This document shows, in pieces, positions 1-4,331 of a stretch of 8,178 nucleotides of DNA. A program made the translations under genes and the position numbers. The stretch lies in assembly GCA_937876225.1 (NCBI GenBank), contig CALFIC010000201.1:1-8178 (forward strand). The letters are read 5' to 3'. Below the pieces are notes generated by a model. It worked only from the letters and a program-made list of their open reading frames with translations, was not told where the DNA came from and did no database searches. Each line of letters opens with the position of its first letter. Within the stretch, counting starts at the first letter, position 1. The DNA comes from an uncultured Chloroflexota bacterium. GTDB taxonomy: Bacteria; Chloroflexota; Chloroflexia; Chloroflexales; Roseiflexaceae.

Positions 1-50
1 GATCTACACAGGCGAAGACACTCTTTCCCTACACGACGCTCTTCCGATCT
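1..50 (+). other. Illumina TruSeq P5-side adapter (sequencing artefact)
   Basis: The first 50 bases are library adapter, not genome. Positions 1-9 match the 3' end of the P5 flow-cell primer. Positions 10-17 (AGGCGAAG) match the TruSeq HT i5 index known as D505. Positions 18-50 match the 33-base read-1 primer site, which ends in CTCTTCCGATCT. Genomic sequence starts at 51, in the orientation expected for an insert ligated to this adapter. The stretch is open in the same frame as the gene that follows, so automatic gene calling would fuse an adapter-encoded peptide (TLFPYTTLFRS) to it. The match is by recall of the adapter sequences; it is long and exact enough to be safe. Confidence 0.98.
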
Positions 51-311
51 GTCGATCGCAGTGCGCGGTTTGTGTGTGTGATTGCGGTGGTCACCCCAGA
101 CGGGCAAGAACTCCTAAGCGAAGGCGTGTGTGAAGGGCAGATTGCAGGTGAGGAAGCAGGAGAAGGTGGCTTTGGCTACGATCCGATCTTTTGGTTGCCA
201 GCGCACCACTGCACCATCGCCCAGCTTCGTGCAGATCAAAAAAACGCCCTGAGCCACCGCGGTAAAGCGGTGCGGGGCATCGCGCCGCGCATACCGGGCG
301 CCATGCAATGA
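51..311 (+). CDS. rdgB: RdgB/HAM1 XTP/dITP pyrophosphatase, C-terminal part (5' truncated)
   Basis: This is the last 86 codons of a non-canonical purine NTP pyrophosphatase, which hydrolyses XTP, dITP and ITP to monophosphates in the cytoplasm and keeps deaminated purines out of DNA and RNA. The visible part has the family hallmarks in order: RFVCVIAVVTPDG, an EG.C.G.I strand, the GFGYDPIF motif, and KNALSHRGKA, whose Ser-His-Arg contacts the purine base. Full-length proteins are about 190-200 residues, so roughly the first 110 residues, including the N-terminal TxNxxK phosphate loop, are missing because the contig ends in adapter at base 50. The reading frame enters from the junction (VDRSARFV...); the first in-window GTG at 72 is internal, not a start. 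The tail after SHRGKA is short and ends in an 18-base direct duplication that carries the stop codon. It converges on clpS. Confidence 0.93.
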   Translation, partial: VDRSARFVCVIAVVTPDGQELLSEGVCEGQIAGEEAGEGGFGYDPIFWLPAHHCTIAQLRADQKNALSHRGKAVRGIAPRIPGAMQ

Positions 312-331
312 CACGGGCGCCATGCAATGAC
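295..331. repeat. 18-bp direct tandem duplication across the rdgB stop
   Basis: The 18-mer CGGGCGCCATGCAATGAC occurs at 295-312 and again, without mismatch, at 314-331, a 19-base period. The first copy contains the last codons and TGA stop of rdgB; the second lies wholly in the short convergent intergenic gap. It looks like a recent small slippage or duplication event. Confidence 0.9.
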
Positions 332-337
332 GCCCGT
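313..337. terminator. Candidate bidirectional hairpin between rdgB and clpS
   Basis: ACGGGCG (313-319) pairs perfectly with CGCCCGT (331-337) around an 11-base loop. The element fills nearly the entire 27-base gap between two convergent stop codons (311 and 339), a good position for a shared terminator. Neither strand shows a following T tract, so it is only terminator-like. The left arm belongs to the second copy of the 18-bp duplication. Confidence 0.5.
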
Positions 338-338
338 A

Positions 339-653
339 CTATTCGGGCTCCATGTAGAGTCTTAGAGGATAGTTGTTTTGGCCGGCGAGGTCATGGGCTT
401 GGTAGATTTTGGCGCTGGCTTCTTGGTAGGGCAAAATTGTCACCAAGGCTTCGCCATGGTGATGGGCCACCAACATGACATCGACGGCTTGGAGCATGTC
501 GAGGGCAAAAATCCCCGTCAAGACCATCACCACAAAATCCATCGGGGTGACATCGTCGTTTTCGATAATCACCCGGTAAGGTTGTTCGAGTGACTCTTGG
601 GCCACCACCACAAAGGTCGTCTGGGGTTTGATGATCGTATCAGGTGGAGTCAT
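339..653 (-). CDS. clpS: ATP-dependent Clp protease adaptor ClpS
   Basis: This 104-residue protein is of normal ClpS length. ClpS binds proteins with bulky hydrophobic N-terminal residues (N-degrons) and hands them to a ClpA/ClpC-type unfoldase. The core begins PYRVIIENDDVTPMDFVV. N32-D33-D34 and M38 correspond to the N-degron alpha-amino and pocket residues (E. coli N34, D35, M40), and H64 in MLVAHHHG matches E. coli H66. The C-terminus (YPLRLYMEPE) is the usual ClpS ending. One deviation is V35 where many ClpS proteins have Tyr after NDD. The first ~20 residues form the variable extension used at the unfoldase. The ATG overlaps the rpiA stop in an ATGA arrangement, and I see no good Shine-Dalgarno, which points to translational coupling with rpiA. 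No clp unfoldase gene is in the window. Confidence 0.93.
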   Translation of the reverse strand: MTPPDTIIKPQTTFVVVAQESLEQPYRVIIENDDVTPMDFVVMVLTGIFALDMLQAVDVMLVAHHHGEALVTILPYQEASAKIYQAHDLAGQNNYPLRLYMEPE

Positions 654-1339
654 TGGGGGTACACCATCTGCACGCCGTCGGGGCCGCCAATGATGGCAGC
701 GGTCGCCATGCCAAGGAACAAACCGGTCTCGACCACGCCGGGGATGGCGTGGATGGCGGCGTCGAGGGCATGAGGGTCGGCAATCCCATCAAAAAAACAG
801 TCGAGGATGACGTGCCCTTCGTCAGTGATTTGCGGTGCACCATCACGCAGGCGCAAAATAGGGCGGGCACCCAGGGCAGTCAGGCGACGCATACACAACG
901 AGCGGGCAAAATCGACGATTTCGACGGGGACGGGGGTGACTACACCCAACGTCCGAACAGATTTAGTGCTATCGCCAAAAACAAAAAACTGCGTGGCAGC
1001 GCTAGCGACAATTTTTTCGCGTAATAATGCCCCACCGAGGCCTTTAATCAAGCCGAGGTGGGGGTCAATTTCGTCGGCGCCATCAAACGCTACTGCCAAC
1101 TGGGGGTGCGTGTGCAAATCACTGATGGGCACCCCTTCACGGCGAGCTTGAGCGGCGGTGCGCTCGGAGGTGGGCACGCCGATGACGTTGGTGAGACGGC
1201 CATCGCGCAAGCGCTCGGCCACGGCGGTCACAAAATAGGTGGCGGTAGAGCCGGTGCCCAGTCCAATGACCGAATTGGAAGGCACCATATCTGCGGCGTA
1301 GGCGCCGACAAGTTGTTTGTAGCGTTCGCGATCGTCCAT
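650..1339 (-). CDS. rpiA: Ribose-5-phosphate isomerase A
   Basis: This 229-residue cytoplasmic enzyme interconverts ribose 5-phosphate and ribulose 5-phosphate in the non-oxidative pentose phosphate pathway. Family signatures are clear. GLGTGST (26-32) is the phosphate-binding loop. DGADEID (86-92) carries the active-site aspartates. KGLGGALLREK (99-109) holds K99 and the catalytic base E108 (E. coli K94 and E103). K126 in DSTKSVRTLG matches E. coli K121, and VVETGLF (202-208) is near the C-terminus. Length matches the family (about 220-230), with no missing key residue. The ATG is preceded by GAGG with a 5-base gap. A TATAAT lies about 30 bases further upstream, so the gene probably starts its own transcript, with clpS as the second gene through a 4-base overlap. 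Confidence 0.96.
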   Translation of the reverse strand: MDDRERYKQLVGAYAADMVPSNSVIGLGTGSTATYFVTAVAERLRDGRLTNVIGVPTSERTAAQARREGVPISDLHTHPQLAVAFDGADEIDPHLGLIKGLGGALLREKIVASAATQFFVFGDSTKSVRTLGVVTPVPVEIVDFARSLCMRRLTALGARPILRLRDGAPQITDEGHVILDCFFDGIADPHALDAAIHAIPGVVETGLFLGMATAAIIGGPDGVQMVYPQ

Positions 1340-1370
1340 GTTGACCTCACTACATCGTGATTATGACTCT

Positions 1371-1376
1371 ATTATA
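1371..1376 (-). promoter_or_regulatory. Candidate -10 element for rpiA-clpS
   Basis: On the minus strand 1376 to 1371 reads TATAAT, a perfect -10 hexamer, 31 bases before the rpiA ATG. No recognisable -35 box lies 16-18 bases upstream (the hexamer at 17 bp spacing reads TACTGT) and there is no extended -10 TG. The call rests on the hexamer and on its place in a 136-base gap between two co-directional genes. Confidence 0.5.
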
Positions 1377-1475
1377 GCGCCACAGATACACCGACAGTAC
1401 ACGCCGCACCACAACCAACGTACAGTTAGCACTTCGCGCCGGCGCCATTCGTTTTTTACACACAAAATAAAATAA

Positions 1476-2270
1476 TTATGTCAATAAAAAATCAACCAAG
1501 GTCACTACACTGGCAGTAATCAGGCTGGGGGCGGGGCCAGTCCATTGGTCAGCCATGGCTTGGGTGCTGGCGCCGGTGAGGACGAGGGCGGCTGGCATGC
1601 CGGTGGCCGCCATACCGATATCAGTTTCGAGGCGATCGCCCACCATCAAACAGTTGGCGATGGGAGCGCCGAGGCGGGTGGCGACGGCTTGGGCGGCGAG
1701 CGGCGAGGGTTTGCCGGCAGTAAATTGCAACGTGGTATCGGCACAAGCTTCGATGGCAGCAATAATCGCGGCGGCGTCGGGTTCGCCACCACCGGGGACG
1801 GGGCAATATTTGTCGGGGTTGGTGGCGATGAGTTTGGCACCGGCGCGTACGGCGTCAAAGGCGATTTGGAGCTTGGGGTAGGCAAAAGTGCGGTCAAACG
1901 AGGCCAGCACATAGTCGATTTGGCCAGGAACATCGCGCAATTGCACGCCATGCGATTGGAGCGTGCTGATTAATGCCGGCTCACCAATGGCATAGACGCG
2001 GGGAGCGCCGGGTTGAGCGGCTAACCATTCGGCCATGATAAGGGCGGAGGTCAGGACATCGTCACGAGTGGCAGGAATGCCCAATTTGGTCAGTTTGCTG
2101 ACATATTGGTCGGGGGTTTTGGTAGGGTTATTGGACAAAAAGAGTACCCGGCGCCCACTGGCCCGCACGCGAGCGATGGCGTCAGGGACGCCAGGAATCA
2201 CGTGGTCGCCGAGATAGACGGTACCGTCGAGGTCACAGACGACGGCGGCAATATCAGCGCGATTGAGCAT
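1476..2270 (-). CDS. HAD-superfamily (subclass IIA) sugar-phosphatase-like hydrolase, NagD/AraL type
   Basis: This 264-residue cytoplasmic phosphatase belongs to the haloacid dehalogenase superfamily, type IIA. Motif I is DLDGT (13-17), with D13 the nucleophile and D15 the acid/base. Motif II is LSNN (45-48), motif III is K187 in AGKPSP, and motif IV is GDRLETDIGMA (211-221) with metal-binding D212 and D217. The C2 cap lies between motifs II and III and includes the NPDKYCPVPGG segment typical of NagD/AraL and p-nitrophenyl phosphatase relatives. Substrates in this family are sugar phosphates, nucleotides or glycerol phosphate and cannot be told from sequence. An upstream in-frame extension to 2408 exists, but the ATG at 2270 has GGAGG 7 bases before it and directly precedes the first conserved strand. 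It overlaps the msrQ end by 17 bases, so it is probably the last gene of an msrP-msrQ transcript. Confidence 0.9.
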   Translation of the reverse strand: MLNRADIAAVVCDLDGTVYLGDHVIPGVPDAIARVRASGRRVLFLSNNPTKTPDQYVSKLTKLGIPATRDDVLTSALIMAEWLAAQPGAPRVYAIGEPALISTLQSHGVQLRDVPGQIDYVLASFDRTFAYPKLQIAFDAVRAGAKLIATNPDKYCPVPGGGEPDAAAIIAAIEACADTTLQFTAGKPSPLAAQAVATRLGAPIANCLMVGDRLETDIGMAATGMPAALVLTGASTQAMADQWTGPAPSLITASVVTLVDFLLT

Positions 2271-2847
2271 GAACCTTCCTCCGGAGCGGCAACAACCGCA
2301 TGAGCAACAATATGCCAATAATCGTCGCGTACAAATAGGGGACGCGCGTGTCGCTTTTGACGAGCCAGACATAGTGCAATACGGCCAAGCCGGCGGCGCC
2401 ATAGACAATCCGGTGCAGGCGCTTCCACCAGCGCCCGAGGCGTTTTTGCCATCCCGTCGTCGAGGTCAGTGCCAAAGGGATGAGCAAGGCAGTCGCGATC
2501 AGCCCAGCAATCAGGTGGCGTTTGTCAAAAACGTTTTGGCTAATCTGCGACCAATTCCAGGCGTAATCGAGCATGACATAGACCAACAGGTGCGCCATGG
2601 TATAGGCAAAGGCGTACAATCCTAACGGGCGACGCATCACCCCCAGCACTGATCGGCCGCTGAGGCGTTGCAATGGCGTCACCGCCAGGCTAGCGACGAG
2701 CAGCTGCAAGGCAGCGCTGCCACTAGCGGCGGTATAACTGGCCACCGGATCCAAGGGCCAGCCGTGGCGCCAGAGGGTGCTGGCGTACCACAGCAAGGGG
2801 ATGAGGCCGATCAGATGGGCGCTTACGCGGATATATAGACGATTCAT
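2254..2847 (-). CDS. msrQ: MsrQ, haem-binding membrane subunit of the MsrPQ methionine sulfoxide reductase
   Basis: This 197-residue polytopic membrane protein has about six hydrophobic segments and is the b-type cytochrome that passes electrons from the quinone pool (or a flavin reductase) to MsrP outside the membrane. It belongs to the ferric-reductase-like transmembrane family. Family features are RRPLGL (72-77) and histidines placed for haem ligation: H86 in MAHLLVYV, H111 in DKRHLIAGL, H145 in KRLHRIVYG and H158 in VLHYVW. It ends in an Arg/Lys-rich cytoplasmic tail. Length matches the family (about 200). The ATG at 2847 begins MNRLYIRVSAH and follows the msrP stop after 11 bases. Its Shine-Dalgarno is weak, which suggests coupling to msrP. 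A longer open frame reaching 3255 is only the msrP gene read out of frame. Confidence 0.94.
   Translation of the reverse strand: MNRLYIRVSAHLIGLIPLLWYASTLWRHGWPLDPVASYTAASGSAALQLLVASLAVTPLQRLSGRSVLGVMRRPLGLYAFAYTMAHLLVYVMLDYAWNWSQISQNVFDKRHLIAGLIATALLIPLALTSTTGWQKRLGRWWKRLHRIVYGAAGLAVLHYVWLVKSDTRVPYLYATIIGILLLMRLLPLRRKVHAQSR
2278..2282 (-). promoter_or_regulatory. Ribosome binding site fixing the HAD phosphatase start
   Basis: The minus strand reads GGAGG 7 bases before the ATG at 2270. It lies inside the msrQ coding region. It selects this ATG over an in-frame codon 138 bases upstream that would add a Cys/Arg-rich, non-conserved leader. Confidence 0.85.
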
Positions 2848-2858
2848 GACTGCTTTCG

Positions 2859-3833
2859 CTAATAGAATTTGCGCAAATCCATGCCGGTATAGAGCGAAGC
2901 GACTTGTTTGGCATAGCCATTGAACATCAAGGTTTCGCGGCGGCCAGTTTCGCCGATGCGGCGCTCGTCGGCTTGGGACCAGCGTGGGTGGTCGACGCGT
3001 GGGTTGACGTTGGCATAGAAGCCGTATTCGCCGGGGGAAGCGGCCATCCACAGCGAGGTGGGTTGGGTGTCGGTCAAAGTGATGCGCACGATGGCTTTGA
3101 TGCTTTTGAAGCCATACTTCCAGGGCACTGCCAAGCGTAGGGGAGCGCCGTTTTGGGCGGGTAAAGGGTTGCCATACACGCCGGTCGCGATGAGGGTCAG
3201 GTCGTGCATTGCTTCGTCGAGGCGCAGGCCTTCGGCATAGGGCCAGGTATACCACGGTTCTTTTTGGCCGGGCATGCGAGCGGGGTCATTGAGGGTCTCG
3301 AAGCGCACGTATTTGGCGGCACTGGTGGGTTCGACGAGGGCCAGCAATTTGTTGAGAGAAAAGCCCGACCACGGGATAACCATTGACCAGCCTTCGACAC
3401 AGCGCAGGCGGTAGATGCGTTCTTCGTTACCCAATTTGAGCAAATCTTCGAGGGCGAATTGACGTGGTTTGGCGACCAAACCATCGACTTGCACCGACCA
3501 CGGGGTGGCCACAAAGTTGGCAGCGGTGGCCGCCACGGCTTGTTTGTCGGTAGTGAATTCGTAGTAATTGTTGTAGCCGGTGACAGCGGCGTATTCGGTG
3601 AGGGGCTGGCCGAGCTCATCGCCCGTCGCGGTTACTTTACCCGGACCGGCGGGGATGGTCGGGGCCGCGGCAGTCGCTGGGGCATCAGGCGCAGGAGTTG
3701 CGTTAGCGGCGGGGGTAGTCGTCGCACAGCCAGGGAGTGCCAAGGCAGCGCCGGCGACGGCCGTTTGGATGAATCGGCGGCGATTCCAAAAGAGTGATTC
3801 GGGGGTTATTTCGGATGAAGGAATGGGTGGCAT
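2859..3833 (-). CDS. msrP: MsrP, Tat-exported molybdopterin methionine sulfoxide reductase catalytic subunit
   Basis: This 324-residue enzyme of the sulfite oxidase fold reduces methionine sulfoxide in exported proteins. The N-terminus carries a twin-arginine signal, N17-RRRFI, followed by a hydrophobic stretch that ends at C36. A 30-residue Ala/Pro/Thr spacer comes next. The Moco domain has GYNNYYEF, then RLRCVEGWSMVIPWSGF with C145 as the molybdenum thiolate ligand. After these come NGAPLRLAVPWKYGFKSIK, YGFYANVNP, PRWSQADERRIG and the C-terminal FNGYAKQVASLYTGMDLR, all close to E. coli MsrP. LPGC before C36 resembles a lipobox, but Pro at -2 is not standard, so a lipid anchor is uncertain. 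The ATG at 3833 has AAGGAG 6 bases upstream; a TTG two codons earlier would leave no spacer. It is the first gene of msrP-msrQ-HAD. Confidence 0.96.
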   Translation of the reverse strand: MPPIPSSEITPESLFWNRRRFIQTAVAGAALALPGCATTTPAANATPAPDAPATAAAPTIPAGPGKVTATGDELGQPLTEYAAVTGYNNYYEFTTDKQAVAATAANFVATPWSVQVDGLVAKPRQFALEDLLKLGNEERIYRLRCVEGWSMVIPWSGFSLNKLLALVEPTSAAKYVRFETLNDPARMPGQKEPWYTWPYAEGLRLDEAMHDLTLIATGVYGNPLPAQNGAPLRLAVPWKYGFKSIKAIVRITLTDTQPTSLWMAASPGEYGFYANVNPRVDHPRWSQADERRIGETGRRETLMFNGYAKQVASLYTGMDLRKFY

Positions 3834-3839
3834 CGTCAA

Positions 3840-3845
3840 CTCCTT
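3840..3845 (-). promoter_or_regulatory. Ribosome binding site fixing the msrP start
   Basis: The minus strand reads AAGGAG 6 bases before the ATG at 3833. The alternative TTG at 3839 would sit directly against this site, so the ATG is preferred. Confidence 0.85.
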
Positions 3846-3938
3846 AAGAAAAAACGAAAAACAGTACAGTTATACTTATATTTGATACGTATACCACTGA
3901 TGCTATGGATTGTAATATAATAAAGTTAATGGGTTATG
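3846..3938. promoter_or_regulatory. AT-rich divergent promoter region between msrP and the DUF507 gene
   Basis: This is the only divergent gap in the window and is markedly AT-rich against its surroundings, so it should hold promoters for both sides. On the + strand TATAAT occurs at 3916-3921, about 30 bases before the DUF507 ATG, but no -35 box lies at normal spacing. TTGATA at 3882 is too far from it and could at best pair with a poor TATGGA at 3904. On the minus strand TATAAC (3874 to 3869) and TATAAG (3880 to 3875) are possible -10 boxes for msrP, again without a clear -35. An 8-base palindrome ATACGTAT sits at 3885-3892. Confidence 0.5.
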
Positions 3939-3944
3939 AGGAGG
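3939..3944 (+). promoter_or_regulatory. Ribosome binding site fixing the DUF507 gene start
   Basis: AGGAGG, 6 bases before the ATG at 3951. An in-frame ATG at 3936 would place this site inside the coding sequence, so 3951 is the real start and the protein begins MRLSEEKI. Confidence 0.88.
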
Positions 3945-3950
3945 ACAGGA

Positions 3951-4250
3951 ATGCGACTCTCAGAAGAAAAAATTTACCGCATCGCCGAGCGACTCCATGA
4001 TGAGTTAGAGGCGCGCGGGTTATTGAATTACAAAGACCCCGTCGGGACCAAACCACAAGCGGCCCGCGGCCACCGCATCAAGACCATCGTCGACTACATC
4101 ACCGCAGATTTGCGTATCGAAGATGGCATCGACAACGAAGTCGAAAAAATGCTCGATAGTTATCAGCGCACGTTGCGTCCATCCGAGCGCGATATATTGC
4201 GCCGTAAACACAAAGAAGAAATCGCCCGCCGGCATAATTACGAACTCTAA
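3951..4250 (+). CDS. DUF507 family protein of unknown function
   Basis: This 99-residue, highly charged and probably all-helical protein has no signal peptide or membrane segment. The start MRLSEEKIYRIAERL and the end region SERDILRRKHKEEIARR fit the DUF507 family, whose members typically begin MRLSEEKI and end in a Lys/Arg/Glu-rich helix with a spaced Tyr or His. The middle (DYITADLRIEDGIDNEVEKML) is the acidic segment of that family. No biochemical role is established and I do not assign one. It is the first + strand gene after the divergent region, with its own strong ribosome binding site. The gap to the regulator is 81 bases and holds a long hairpin, so it may be transcribed alone. Confidence 0.8.
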   Translation: MRLSEEKIYRIAERLHDELEARGLLNYKDPVGTKPQAARGHRIKTIVDYITADLRIEDGIDNEVEKMLDSYQRTLRPSERDILRRKHKEEIARRHNYEL

Positions 4251-4255
4251 TCAAT

Positions 4256-4296
4256 CCCATCAATGACTTCATCTGTTCGTTGAAGCCATTGATGGG
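4256..4296. terminator. Long imperfect hairpin: DUF507 gene terminator or operator of the regulator
   Basis: CCCATCAATG (4256-4265) pairs perfectly with CATTGATGGG (4287-4296). After one A/C mismatch, CTTCA (4267-4271) pairs with TGAAG (4281-4285), leaving a 9-base loop: 15 pairs with one mismatch. It begins 5 bases after the DUF507 stop, as a terminator would, but no T tract follows. Its right arm also covers the -35 of a candidate promoter for the downstream regulator, so an operator role is equally possible. Confidence 0.6.
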
Positions 4297-4308
4297 TGTA
4301 GCTATAAA
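4280..4308 (+). promoter_or_regulatory. Candidate promoter of the SARP-like regulator gene
   Basis: TTGAAG (4280-4285), a 17-base spacer, and TATAAA (4303-4308) form a reasonable sigma-70 type promoter. It would start transcription near 4315, about 17 bases before the ATG at 4332. The -35 lies in the right arm of the 4256-4296 inverted repeat. Confidence 0.5.
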
Positions 4309-4331
4309 CAACTGAATTGGCGTAAGAGCAG

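Noticed and set aside
1436..1445. Palindrome GCGCCGGCGC downstream of the HAD phosphatase gene as a terminator
   Set aside because: It has no loop and no adjacent T tract in the right direction, and such GC-only palindromes arise easily by chance in GC-rich DNA.
2271..2408. A 46-residue leader on the HAD phosphatase
   Set aside because: It is Cys/Arg-rich, not conserved, lies over msrQ in another frame, and the ATG at 2270 has an excellent ribosome binding site.
2848..3255. A 136-residue N-terminal extension of MsrQ
   Set aside because: It is the msrP coding region read out of frame, with Arg/Pro-rich nonsense composition. The MsrQ family sequence begins at 2847.
3834..3839. TTG start for MsrP at 3839
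   Set aside because: It touches the AAGGAG directly, leaving no spacer; the ATG at 3833 has the normal 6 bases.
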